From Tridacna crocea (Eukaryota; Mollusca; Bivalvia; Cardiida; Cardiidae): DNA of 64,000 nucleotides. Shown here piece after piece: positions 30,114 through 39,610 of this stretch (positions are counted from its first letter, which is position 1; each line of letters starts with the position of its first letter). Below the pieces are notes generated by a model that saw only the letters and a list, made by a program, of their open reading frames with translations, had not been told where the DNA came from and did not search any database. The stretch spans positions 47,408,992 through 47,472,991 of the forward strand of contig OX031065.1 of the NCBI GenBank assembly GCA_943736015.1, in the 5' to 3' direction. The position numbers and the translations under genes were made by a program.

Positions 30114-30341
30114 TTAACTCATTACCAAACGACAATATTTTAGGTTTGTCCAAATCGAAAGCATTTGCAGACGACAAGATAAAAGTGACTGAAAATTTGA
30201 AATTTGTTTGTGAAGGGTAGAAAACATTGTGGGAAAAGGAGAAAATGCTGGTTGCCAGCATTTTCTTCTTTTCCCACAATGTTTTCTAAAGGCTTCTTTC
30301 TCGGGGGCGTCAAAAGTAGCGATTGTGTGGTAATGGGTTAA
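30114..30341 (+). mobile_element. TH-A copy flanking a coding exon
   Basis: 228 bp, both TTAA. It ends 50 bp from the exon 30392-30507. Together with 30555-30783 it forms an inverted pair around that exon. Confidence 0.92.
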
Positions 30342-30391
30342 AATTTTATCACTTAAGAAAGAGTTACGCAAGGTGGGTATTTTATGAATAC

Positions 30392-30507
30392 CTGTCTGTG
30401 TTCTGAAGTGGGCAGATACAAGTTACTGTTCATCACATCCTCGTATGAAGGCGGTGGTGCATACAAGGACGCGTTATCACAGTCCTCCGACAATGCTGTG
30501 TCTGTTC
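30392..30507 (-). CDS. PPxY membrane protein, internal exon
   Basis: Minus strand, 116 bp between acceptor ATATTTCAG (before base 30507) and donor GTATTC (after base 30392). Entry phase 1, exit phase 0, matching both neighbours. It encodes an acidic juxtamembrane stretch (GTDTALSEDCDNASLY) and a PPPSYEDV site, the first cytoplasmic PPxY motif. A CDS of this length with two agreeing junctions is unlikely by chance. Confidence 0.78.
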
Positions 30508-30554
30508 CTGAAATATACATTTGTATGTTTGTATGTTTTAGAGTTTACCGCAGT

Positions 30555-30783
30555 TTAACCCATTACCACACAATCCCTACTTTTGATGCCCCTGAGAAAG
30601 AAGCCTTTAGAAAACATTGTGGGAAAAGGAGAAAATGCTGGTAACCAGCATTTTCTCCTTTTCCCACAATGTTTTCTACCTTTCACAAAACAAATTTCAA
30701 ATTTTCGGTCACTTTTATTTTGTCGTCTGCAAATGCTTTCAATTTGGACAAACCTAAAATTTTGTCGTTTGGTAATGAGTTAA
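30555..30783 (-). mobile_element. TH-A copy flanking a coding exon, inverted partner
   Basis: 229 bp, TTAACCCATTACCACAC to TTTGGTAATGAGTTAA. It starts 47 bp from the exon acceptor. It shares TTAA 30780-30783 with the next copy. Confidence 0.93.
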
Positions 30784-31004
30784 GCCTTTCCCAAATGACA
30801 AAATTTTAGACTGGTCCAAAATGAAAGCACAAAAGACTAAATGAAAGTAACTCAAAAATTGAAATTTGTTTCCAACAGAGTTAAAAATATTTTAGGAAAA
30901 GGAGAAAATACTGGTTACCAGCATTGTCTCCTTTTCCAACAATGCTTTTAGAAGGCTACTATCTCAGGGTCGTAAAAACCAGCGATTGTTTGGTAAAGGG
31001 TTAA
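30780..31004 (+). mobile_element. TH-A3 copy, full length
   Basis: TTAAGCCTTTCCCAAAT to TTTGGTAAAGGGTTAA. The core has mispairs (ATTTTAGG against CCAACAATG). Confidence 0.88.
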
Positions 31005-31610
31005 ACAGCCCAGGTCACACATTACCGTCATTGTATCTATGCAAGTGTTTCCTCAAGTTCTCGCACCAGTCCTAACTCAACTTTCTTTCCAAGTCACAGG
31101 ACTTTTCTCACATTCCATGAGAAGTGAGAACTGAAGTCATACGGTCTCTATAGCCTCTTACTCTCTTAATATTCTTTTGTTTGTTCCATTTTATGTACCA
31201 CATCAAAGATAAATTAATATAAAACACGATCAGAAGACTGCATGTGTGTACAAATATCAGGTTTATGTCAGTGAAAATTTTAGGTCCAAAAAAGGCGTAA
31301 TAGTTTTATGTACCTGCCCTTGATAGTACCTGCCCTTGATGCCTTTTGATAGTAATCAAATTGTCCAATCAAATCCTTTACCATACAACTGAGGTCTATC
31401 AATTCTGTGAAAGAAAATTTCTGAGTCCTAGTGGTGTACTGGTTAAACCCAGAAAAAACATGAATACGTGAGCTGTTGCCAGGATATGACTGAAATAATG
31501 TTCAAAGCTGTGTAAAACACCATTCAATCAATCAATTAGTGTACAACAAGCCATTTGGTGATGGGTAAACCCTTTCACAGCAAAGCACATCCTATTTTGA
31601 TTTTTCACAG
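31005..31610. other. Intronic stretch with SINE remnants
   Basis: About 31030-31140 resembles an S2 tail on the minus strand (CAAGTTCTCGCACCAGTCC). About 31418-31530 resembles the S3 tail (TATGACTGAAATAATGTTCA). No exon is supported. Confidence 0.4.
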
Positions 31611-31672
31611 GTTAAAGATCAAAATAAGACTCACAGAATGTGCAATCCAATCCAAGATGAACAATGCTGGTA
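31611..31672. repeat. F hairpin, diverged
   Basis: AAGATCAAAATAAGACTCAC / GTGCAATCCAATCCAAGATG retains the order of an F stem with many mismatches. Confidence 0.35.
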
Positions 31673-31743
31673 ATTTTACAACTTATTTTGACAAATTTCA
31701 GTGCAGCCTGGAGGAAACAATATTCTTTTAACCAATAATTTTT

Positions 31744-31980
31744 TTAAACCTTTACCAGGTGAGAAAATTTCAGACCTGTTCAAATACACTGCATTTGCAG
31801 TCAACGATTTCATTGTACATGTAGCTCAAATTATGCAATTTTTTCTTTGATAGGGTAGCAAAAATTGTGGGAAAAGGAGAAAATGCTGGTTACCAGCATT
31901 TTTTCCTTTTCCCATGATGTTTTCACCAGCCGTCTTTTCTATGGTCTTTAAACCTTGGCATTGTGTGGTGAAGGGTTTCA
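31744..31980 (+). mobile_element. TH-A2 copy, near full length
   Basis: TTAAACCTTTACCAGG to GTGTGGTGAAGGGTTTCA; right TTAA mutated. The right end is included in the adjacent 80-bp tandem duplication. Confidence 0.85.
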
Positions 31981-32114
31981 GTTTGCATTTATATGACAAT
32001 CTAAGGTTATTTTTTCACATAAACACATGATTACTTGGCACTGAGTGGTGAAGGGTTTCAGTTTGCATTTATATGACAATCTAAGGTTATTTTTTCACAT
32101 AAACACATGATTAC
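31955..32114 (+). repeat. Perfect-length tandem duplication, 80 bp x 2
   Basis: Units 31955-32034 and 32035-32114 differ by only about two bases (TTGGCATTGTGTGG against TTGGCACTGAGTGG). The junction lies in the TH terminus. High identity suggests a recent event or an assembly artefact. Interval 32115-32431 holds one 30-bp TH-like scrap near 32360. Confidence 0.9.
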
Positions 32115-32431
32115 CACGAAAACATTTTATGTCCATTTAATACATGGATACATTACGGGTAGTATCAAATCAACATAAAGTGGGTGATTGATATAATATT
32201 CTTGGTGCTATTTACCCATATATATATTTATTTTGATACACCACTGACTATACATGTAGTTTAAGAGACGCAAAACAGAGAAGATGTAAGAAAAGAAAAA
32301 GCCTTTCCTGAATGATATGTTAAACACTGATAGAAAGAGATCAATTACTTGGTACAACAGTTGCTTCTTTTCCCACAATGTTTTGAAATGCCACTGAATA
32401 TGTGTAAAAAAAATGTAAAGAATTAAAGCAC

Positions 32432-32648
32432 TTAACCCATTAACACTCAATCCCTCCTTGGGATGGCCCCACGAAAGAAATCTTAAGAAAACATTGTGGA
32501 AGAAGGAGAAAATGCTGGTAACCATCATTTTCTCCTTTTCCCACTGTGTTCTCTACTCTTCACAGAACAAATTTTAAATTTTCAATCACTTTTATTTTGT
32601 CTTTCAATTTGGACAAGCCTAAAATTTTGTTGTTTGGTAATGAGTTAA
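32432..32648 (-). mobile_element. TH-A copy, full length, slightly shortened
   Basis: TTAACCCATTAACAC to TTTGGTAATGAGTTAA. The TCTGCAAATGC block is deleted. The core has GGTAACCATC. Confidence 0.85.
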
Positions 32649-32667
32649 GTAGCTGTAACTTATCCCA

Positions 32668-32887
32668 TGCATGACCATTTTACAAAACTTTAGACTCATC
32701 CAAATTAAAACTATCTGCAGAAAACAAATTAAATATTATTCAAATAATGAAATTTGTCTTTGATCAAACAGAAAACATTGCTGAAACAGAAGAAAATGCT
32801 GATTAATAGCATTTTCTTCTTATCCCATAATCTCAATAGGCTTCCTTCCCAGTGTAATGAAATCTCAGGATTGTGTGATAAAGGCTA
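32668..32887 (+). mobile_element. TH-A copy, old
   Basis: Left arm CAAATTAAAACTATCTGCAG and core GAAGAAAATGCTGATTAATAGC with many changes; no TTAA remains. Confidence 0.6.
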
Positions 32888-33696
32888 GCTGGCAGCCATT
32901 TTTCCTGCTTTTTTTTTAAAAAGAGTCTTTGTACAGAATAAAAGTTTGTAGCATAACATAGATTTAGTGAAACTTCTGTATGAACATGCAATTATAAATA
33001 ATTCTATTGTAGATATCTATTACAAGTTTATCATAATGATGACAGCCAATTTGAGTTCTGCCTCAACATTCTTTGAAAAAAGCAGTTATAATGGGGGGGG
33101 CCATTCTTTGAAATTAAATTATCTCCCTTGTCAGATAAACACTAAAGATATCCGAACAACAGATCGGTCCTTTTACCTGTATTACTTTGTTTGTATCCTT
33201 GGTTCCCTTGAGAATGTTGCAATAAGTATGACAATGATTTATTATGTTTGTTTAAGGTCCGCATGTAATTCAATTCAAATTCTGTTCTAATCATCAGGAA
33301 CTACTCAAACACGGATTTGTATAACAATCTAATTAGGCTTACTTACAATATTATCTCAAGAACATAGTTGTTCAGTGCAAGAAAATCAAGGATAAAATCC
33401 AAGCAATCTTCTTATCAGGACCAATACAGTTCTGGAGAAGAGTCAAGGGAAATAACTGAAGAAAGGCCCTCATTGCTGCTTCATAGAGATGAAATAATTA
33501 TTGCATGTATTAGAAGGGGAAAAAAAATCCTGTCACCAAAATTTATGACTAATCTTTTTTGTGAATGTTTTGTTGAAGACAAGTTTTGCCCAAGATGGAG
33601 GCAATTATCTTTGAAAAGGGTAGAAAACAATGACTGAAGAGGAGGAAAATGGTGATCTTTATGATTATTAATATTAACTCCTGTTCCCGTGATTTT
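32888..33696. other. Intronic stretch without recognised gene
   Basis: Frames 32967-33290 and 33368-33637 (+) run opposite to the membrane-protein gene and contain no domain I know. The tail of the second (AAAGGGTAGAAAACAATG) is TH-derived. A G-run lies at 33092-33099. Confidence 0.4.
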
Positions 33697-33925
33697 TTAA
33701 CCCTTTACCACACAGAAAAACTTCAGCCTTGTGAAAATTGAAAGCATTTGCAGATGACAAAATAAATGTGAATAAAGAATTGAAATTTGTTGAAGAAAGG
33801 GATGGAAACATTGTGGGAAAAGGAGAAAATGCTGGTTACCAGCATTTTCTCCTTTTCCCACAATGTTTTCAAAAGGCCTCTTTCTTAGGGTCGTTAAAAG
33901 TCGTGATTGTGGGGTAAAGGGTTAA
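33697..33925 (+). mobile_element. TH-A copy, full length
   Basis: 229 bp, TTAACCCTTTACCACAC to TGGGGTAAAGGGTTAA; perfect core. Confidence 0.93.
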
Positions 33926-34017
33926 GATGCACACCCCCAATACAATATCGTAAAGCTCTGTATGTATCGTACTGCTGACAGAGAGTACTAAAAAATGTGC
34001 ATCAGTACAAGCTGTCC

Positions 34018-34238
34018 ATCAACCCTTTCCTGGCTTTCCCACACAAAATCACAATTTTTGATGATTCTGAGGGAGTAGCCTTTTAAAAACATTCTGGGAA
34101 AAGGAGAAAACGCTGGTAACCATGTTTTCTACCCTTCCAAAAACAAATTTAAAATTTTGAGAGAAATTAATTTTGTCATCTGCAAATGTTTTCACAGTTA
34201 AGACATGTCTAAAATTGTATTGTTTGGTACAGATTTAA
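34018..34238 (-). mobile_element. TH-A copy, palindrome right arm deleted
   Basis: TCAACCCTTTCC at the left. The core reads AACGCTGGTAACC and then ATGTTTTCTACCC, losing about 25 bases of one arm. Confidence 0.75.
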
Positions 34239-34453
34239 CCCATTACCACACAATTCCTACTTTTGACGCCCGAGAAAGAAGCCTTTAGAAAACATTGTGG
34301 GAAAAGGAGAAAATGCTGGTAACCAGCATTTTCTTCTTTTCCCACAATGTTTTCTACCCTTCACAAAATGAATTTCAAATTTTCAGTCACTTTTATTTTG
34401 TCGTCTGCAACTGCTTTCAATTTGGACAAGTCTACAATTTTCTTGTGTGTTAA
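34235..34453 (-). mobile_element. TH-A copy, 31 bp from a coding exon
   Basis: TTAACCCATTACCACAC to TTCTTGTGTGTTAA; left TTAA shared with the previous copy. The right terminus is altered. Same orientation as 34643-34872 on the far side of the exon. Confidence 0.88.
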
Positions 34454-34484
34454 AGATTTACAGATTAAAGAAAGAACACGTTAC

Positions 34485-34610
34485 CTAAGGCCTGGTTAGC
34501 TCGCCGCTGTCTCTGTTGAAAACAATACAAAATGACTAGAAAAACAACAACCGCAAGCCCCACAACAATCATGATCAAAATCGTGTTCTGATTCATCAGC
34601 TGCTCTTCCG
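34485..34610 (-). CDS. PPxY membrane protein, transmembrane exon
   Basis: Minus strand, 126 bp, acceptor TTTGCTACAG before base 34610, donor GTAACG after base 34485; entry and exit phase 1. Translation starts EEQLMNQNT, then a strongly hydrophobic helix ILIMIVVGLAVVVFLVILYC, then a basic stop-transfer QQRQRRANQ. This is a single-pass membrane anchor; basic residues after the helix put the following exons in the cytoplasm. It joins the LDL-A exon (phase 1) and the PPPSY exon (phase 1) without a frame break. Confidence 0.8.
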
Positions 34611-34642
34611 CTGTAGCAAAAAGAAAATGGAAATAGAATTGG

Positions 34643-34872
34643 TTAATACATTACCATATAGTCCCTACTTTTGACGACCCGTGAGAAAGAAGCCTTTTAA
34701 AAACATTATGTGAAAAGGAGAAAATGCTGGTAACCAGCATTTTCTCCTTTTCCCACAATGTTTTCTGCCCTTTACAAAACAAATTTCAAATTTTCAGTCA
34801 CTTTTATTTTGTCGTCTGCAAATGCTTTTGATTTGGACAAACCTAAAATATTGTAGTTTGGTAATGAGTTAA
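34643..34872 (-). mobile_element. TH-A copy 29 bp upstream of a splice acceptor
   Basis: 230 bp, TTAATACATTACC to TTTGGTAATGAGTTAA. On the minus strand it ends 29 nt before the CAG of the transmembrane exon, so it must sit close to the branch point. Confidence 0.9.
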
Positions 34873-34906
34873 CCTACCATATAATATCATTTCTGACATA
34901 TATAAT

Positions 34907-35300
34907 AACAAGAGGGCCATGATCGCCCTGTATCACTCCACTGGCTAATAAGTGAAAACACTACATGCTAAACATTACAATATTTGACAAACTGGTTTCA
35001 AACTTGAGGAAATACAAAATTTCTTCTATAAAATCCTAAGAGAAAGTTGTGATCCCTGGGCAAGGCCAGTTTTTACTGTAAAACTATAACTACTTGAATC
35101 CTGGTGGAAGTCCACAAGATAAAGCCCATACCAAATAATACAGGTCTAGAATGTGTGGTTATAAACAAGAAGATTTTCAAAGTTTTCTCAATAAAAGGCC
35201 CTGTAAAACATGAAACCCATGAGACAGGGCTAAATTTAGTAGCCCTACTCTTTCTTATGGTTAGTCACACTTCATGCATTAGACTCTTTACAAGACCAAG
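34907..35300 (+). repeat. Repeat Q, GAGGGCCATGATCGCCCTG type
   Basis: It opens with an inverted motif AGGGCCATGATCGCCCT like the opening of repeat P, and continues as non-coding AT-rich sequence. Only one copy is seen here, so the right limit is a guess. Confidence 0.35.
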
Positions 35301-35301
35301 T

Positions 35302-35448
35302 AATTAACGACTTGTCCAAATTAAAAGCATTTTCAGGCAACAAATGAACTACATGTACCAGTATGCTTGAAATGACAGAATCTGTCTTTACAAGAAGAAA
35401 ACAATGTTTTCAAAAGCCTCCGTCCATTGGTCAATAAAGAATGCAACT
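35302..35448 (+). mobile_element. TH-A copy, palindrome lost
   Basis: AATTAACGACTTGTCCAAATT, AAAAGCATTTTCAGGC, then AGAAAACAATGTTTTCAAAAGCC: the two flanks of the palindrome are joined directly. Confidence 0.6.
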
Positions 35449-35484
35449 TCTTGGCAAAAGGTTATAAAAACTCGAAAAACTTAC

Positions 35485-35715
35485 GACATAGTTCAACACG
35501 TGCAATGCACGAGCCATCCTCGCACTGTTTCTCCCCAGTGGAGGCACACTGTGGGGACTTTGTTGTCTGCACTTTAGGGGAGTTTCGGCCCTTTCTCTGG
35601 GAGTGCACCCGCCCCAACTTGTTCTCAACCATTTCTTCCCGTCTCTTCTCCTTCCCATCAGTTTGAGGAAATATGAGATAATTCGGTGGATAAGGTGGCC
35701 TTATGCTTTCCATAC
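35485..35715 (-). CDS. PPxY membrane protein, extracellular exon with half LDL-A module
   Basis: Minus strand, 231 bp, acceptor TCTGCATTTCAG before base 35715, donor GTAAGT after base 35485, phase 1 to phase 1. It encodes PPYPPNY near its start, a long charged linker (KEKRREEMVENKLGRV), then QCASTGEKQCEDGSCIARVELC: four cysteines with LDL-receptor class A spacing. The remaining part of such a module (DC...SDE...C) is not in this exon, nor could I find it before the next exon. If the junction goes straight to 34610 the codon at the border is CCG (Pro). Upstream exons, including a signal peptide, must lie further right or outside the window. Confidence 0.72.
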
Positions 35716-35769
35716 CTGAAATGCAGAAAAATATTTTCCCACAATGATAACTGTACAAGTGGATATATC

Positions 35770-36078
35770 AAGCGCGGATCCAGATATCTTTCTCAGGGGG
35801 AGTCCCACCGAAAACGCATGAGTTCGTCGTATTATATGATACTTTGATTTCCGGATTTCAGTGGATGTAACCTGTTTACAAAAAAAAAAGCCAAAGTTTC
35901 TGAGTTCTATCCATGAAGAGGTCTCCACATTTAGAACTCTTTTTAAATTTATGACTGTATTTTACATAAATGCTGTGCAATATCAAACCAGTCCCATTCA
36001 CGAATCCGATAACCATATTTTTGCCAAAATTCCAGGGGGGGTCCGGACCCCCGGTACCCCCCTCTGGATCCGCCCATG
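35770..36078 (-). mobile_element. E element, minus copy
   Basis: GCGCGGATCCAGATATC at the left and TGGATCCGCCCATG at the right, 309 bp. It faces the plus copy at 36117 across 38 bp. Confidence 0.85.
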
Positions 36079-36116
36079 TATATGTACTGTAAATGAGTGT
36101 CAAAAATTTTAAATTA

Positions 36117-36413
36117 CATGGGCGGATCCAGAGGGGGTCCAGATCCCCCCTGGAAATTTGGCAAAAATGTGGTTATCGGATTCGTGAAATGGTACTGGTT
36201 TGATACTGCACAGCATTTATGTAAAATACAGTCATAAATTAAAAAAAAAAAAGGTTCTAAATGTGGAGACCTCCTCATGGTTAGAACTGGAAACGTAGAT
36301 TTTACTTGTAAACCGCTTCCATCCACTGAAATCTGGAAATCAAAGTATCATATAATAAGATGAGAGCGTTTTCAGTGGGACCCACCCTGAGAAAGATATC
36401 TGATCCACGCATG
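36117..36413 (+). mobile_element. E element, plus copy
   Basis: CATGGGCGGATCCAGAGG to TGATCCACGCATG, 297 bp. Internal words shared with 16985: ATGTGGTTATCGGATTC, GCACAGCATTTATG, CTCCTCATGGTTAGAAC. Confidence 0.87.
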
Positions 36414-36430
36414 AATTACATTGTACTTCA

Positions 36431-36659
36431 TTAACCCTTTACTTCATAGATACTCATTTCTACGCATTGCTTGTAGGAGCCTTTTGAAAACATTGTGGCA
36501 AAAGGTGAAATTGCTCGTGACGAGCAATTTCACTTTTTGTCACAATGTTTTCTATGCTATCAAAAGGTGTCATATACACATAAGAAATGGCTTCATCCTT
36601 GCTGTTATTTAGGGTCAATTTGAGTTACCTTAGAAATGCCTTATGGGGTAAAAGGTTAA
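36431..36659 (-). mobile_element. TH-B copy, full length
   Basis: 229 bp, TTAACCCTTTACTTCATAG to GGGGTAAAAGGTTAA. The core GCTCGTGACGAGC is a perfect stem with central change C to G. Its right TTAA is shared with a TH-A copy. Confidence 0.92.
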
Positions 36660-36883
36660 CTCTTTACCAAACGGCAATATTTTAGACTGGTCCAAATTGA
36701 CAGCAGTTGCAGACGACAAAATAAAGATAACTCAAAAATTGAAATTTGTTTCCAGCAGGGTAGGAAACATTGTTGGAAAAGGAGAAAATGCTGGTTACCA
36801 GTGTTTTCTCCTTTTCCACAATGTTTTCTAAAGGCTTCTATCTCAGGGTCGTAAAAACCAGGGACTGTTTGCTAAAAGGTTAA
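36656..36883 (+). mobile_element. TH-A copy, full length
   Basis: TTAACTCTTTACC to TTTGCTAAAAGGTTAA; A3-like right arm (GTAAAAACCAGGGAC). It abuts a TH-B copy through one TTAA. Confidence 0.9.
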
Positions 36884-36887
36884 ATCC

Positions 36888-38471
36888 TTAACAAATGACA
36901 AGTTTTAGACTGGTCCAAACTGAAAGTAGTTACAGACAACAAAACTAGAGCAGAAAATTGTCGCAAGATACGCCCGTCTTACCCCAAGTTGTAAAGCTAA
37001 GGCATGCACCAGACAAAATTCAAGTATGAAAAACGACAAAGGGAACTAACTCAAAAATTAAGCGAGCAAGAGTTATGATTCCTGTGCACTGCACTCCCCC
37101 TTGATGAGATCTATCCACCCATGAAATTTCGTAACCCTAGGTACTATACTTTTGGAGATATGCTCCGGACAAACTCAAGTATGAAAAAGAACAAAGGGCA
37201 ATAACTCAAAAATTAGGAGAGCAAAAGTTATGATTCCTTTGCACAGAACTCCCCCTGAATGAGATCTATCCACCCATGAAATTTCATAACCCTAGCTAGT
37301 ATTGTTTTGGAGATATGCTCCGGACAAAACTCAAGTATGAAAAACAACAAAGGGCAATAACTCAAAAATTAAGCAAGCAGGAGTTATGATTCCTGTGCAC
37401 TGCATTCCCCTTTGATGAGATCTATCCACCCATGAAATTTCATAACCCTAGTATGCTCCGGACAAACCTCAAGTATGAAAAACATCAAAGGGAAATAACT
37501 CACAAATTAAGTGAGCAAGAGTTATGATTCCTGTGCACTGCACTCCCCCTCGATGAGATCTATCCACCCATGAAATTTCATAACCCTAGCTAGTATAGTT
37601 TTGGAGATATGCTCTGGAAAAAATTCAGGTATGAAAAAACAACAAAGGGCAATAACTAAAAAATTAAGTGAGCAAGAGTTATGATTCCTGTGCACTGCAC
37701 TCCCCCTAGATGAGATCTATCAACCCATGAAATTTCATAACCCTAGCTAGAATAGTTTTGGAGATATGCTCCGGACAAAATTCAAGTATGAAAAACAACA
37801 AAGGGCAATAACTCAAAAATTAAGCAAGCAAGAGTTATGATTCCTGTGCACTGCACTCTCCCTAGATGAGATCTATCAACCCATGAAATTTCATAACCCT
37901 AGTTAGTATAGTTTTGGAGATGTGCTCCGGACAAAATTCAAGTATGAAAAACAACAAAGGGCAATAACTCAAAAATTAAGCAAGCAAGAGTTATGATTCC
38001 TTTGCACTGCACTCCCCCTTGATGAGATCTATCCACCCATGAAATTTCATAACCCTAGCTAGTATAATTTGGAGATATGCTCCGGACAAAACTCAAGTAT
38101 GAAAAACAACAAAGGGCAATAACTCAAAAATTAAGCGAGCAAGAGTTATGATTCCTGTGCACTGCACTCCCCCTCGATGAGATCTATCCACTCATGAAAT
38201 TTCATAACCCTAGCTAGTATAGTTTTGGAGATATGCTCCGGACAAAGAACTGGACGCCGCCCGCCCGCCCGCCACGGGTGATCCCATAATACGTCCCGTC
38301 TTCGACGGGCGTATAATAAACATGACTGAAAAATTGCAAGCTGTCCTTGGAAAGGTAGAAAATGTTGCGGACAAAGGAGAAAATGCTGGTTTCAAGCATT
38401 TGCTCCTTTACCCACAACGTTTCCAATGTCCTTCTCTTTCTGGGTCATGAAAACTCGGGGTTATGTCTTAA
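36888..38471 (+). mobile_element. TH-A copy split by tandem array H
   Basis: The left piece 36888-36955 (TTAACAAATGAC ... GACAACAAAACT) and right piece 38321-38471 (ACATGACTGAAAAATTGC to TATGTCTTAA) together make one TH copy. The 1.36-kb insert is array H. Confidence 0.78.
36956..38320 (+). repeat. Tandem array H, 8 units of about 155 bp
   Basis: The unit carries AAGGGCAATAACTCAAAAAT, GAGTTATGATTCCTGTGCAC, CTCCCCCTCGATGAGATC, ATGAAATTTCATAACCCTAG and GGAGATATGCTCCGGACAAA. Units begin near 37036, 37191, 37349, 37483, 37645, 37799, 37956 and 38109; the third interval is about 20 bp short. The array ends in a GC-rich tail (GCCGCCCGCCCGCCCGCC) and an inverted ACGTCCCGTCTTCGACGGGC. This tail suggests a mobile element with an expanded internal repeat. 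Confidence 0.9.
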
Positions 38472-38698
38472 CTCTTTGCCAAACAATCTCTGATTTTTAC
38501 GACCCAGAAATAGAAGCCTTTTGAAAACATTGTGAGAAAAGGAGAAAATGCTGGTAACCAGCATTTTCTCCTTTTCCCACAATTTTTACTACCCTGCTTA
38601 AGAGACAAATTTCAATTTTTGAGTAACGTTTATTTTGTTGTCTGTAAGCGCTTTCAATTTGGACCAGTCTAAAATTTTGTCGTTTGGTAAAGGGTTAA
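38468..38698 (-). mobile_element. TH-A3 copy, full length
   Basis: 231 bp, TTAACTCTTTGCCAAAC to TTTGGTAAAGGGTTAA; it shares the left TTAA with the split copy. One arm mispair (CACAATTTTTAC). Interval 38699-38948 includes a SINE-like scrap near 38870-38945. Confidence 0.9.
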
Positions 38699-38948
38699 AG
38701 GATTAGGGACATTTTGTTTGCGGGAAAGTTTGCAAAATGAAGACACTGGTTATATCTGGATATAACTTGTGGCAATAAACACGGACAGAAACATTTGCAG
38801 ATTTTTCACATTCATGAAATTACAAACATTTCCATAATTCAAAATTTTGCACTTCTACAGTAATTTTTGGCTTGGGCTATGCAGAGTTTTGCTTAAGGAA
38901 ACTCCCATGTAACCAAAAACCATGGGAATGTAATTCAGTATCTCCCAA

Positions 38949-39173
38949 TTAGTGCATTACCACACATTCCCAACTTTTAACAACCCTGAGAAAAGTCTTT
39001 TGAGAACATTGTGGGAAAAGGAGAAAATGCTGGCAGCCAGCATTTTCTCCTTTTCCCACAATGTTTTCTATCCTTCCCAAACCAAATTTCAATTTGTCAG
39101 TCACATTTATTTTGTTGTCTGCAAAGGCTTTCAACTTGGATCTCTAAAATTTTCTCATGTGGTAAAGAGTTAT
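38949..39173 (-). mobile_element. TH-A copy, near full length
   Basis: TTAGTGCATTACCACAC to TGTGGTAAAGAGTTAT. The centre GCTGGCAGCCAGC keeps pairing with changed inner bases. Confidence 0.88.
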
Positions 39174-39185
39174 AAATTCTAAACC

Positions 39186-39411
39186 TTTAAAATCTTTTAC
39201 TGCATAACACCATCTTTTAACAACCCTGGAAAAGATGCCTTTTAAAACCATAGTGGGGAAAAAAAGGAGAAAATGCTGGTATTTTCATGCAATGTTTCCT
39301 ACCCTATCTGCGAAAAACTGCACCAATTAATTGAGCCACAATGAAATTGTTGTCTGCAAATGCTTTCAATTTGGATGAGGCTAAAATTTTGACATTTGGT
39401 AAAAGGATAAC
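39186..39411 (-). mobile_element. TH-A copy, right arm of palindrome deleted
   Basis: ATCTTTTACTGCATAACACC at left; the core goes AAAATGCTGGTATTTTCATGC and loses most of one arm. It ends TTTGGTAAAAGGATAA. Interval 39412-39610 is AT-rich with nothing assigned. Confidence 0.7.
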
Positions 39412-39610
39412 CAGCATGCTACAGAGGATCCATATTTATTGCGGAAGATTAATTTAATTTTATTCCTTTTACATGATTATATATGACATACAATTCCATG
39501 GGAACTTTTCAAAACAAACAGACATTTTTGGTATGGTATAACTGTATTGATATCAAGTAAGGGATGGTTCTATCTCAGATCTCTGCAATGATAAAGGCTG
39601 TGCATGACCG

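Noticed and set aside
33368-33637. 89-codon frame as an exon
   Set aside because: Its end is TH-derived sequence and it lies antisense within the intron of a better supported gene.
34611-35484. Missing second half of the LDL-A module as a small exon
   Set aside because: I read the minus strand for an acidic SDE-type segment with a final Cys and consensus splice sites and saw none; a very short or diverged exon cannot be excluded.
35861-36112. 83-codon plus frame and the opposed 75-codon frame
   Set aside because: Both lie inside the E element and recur with it.
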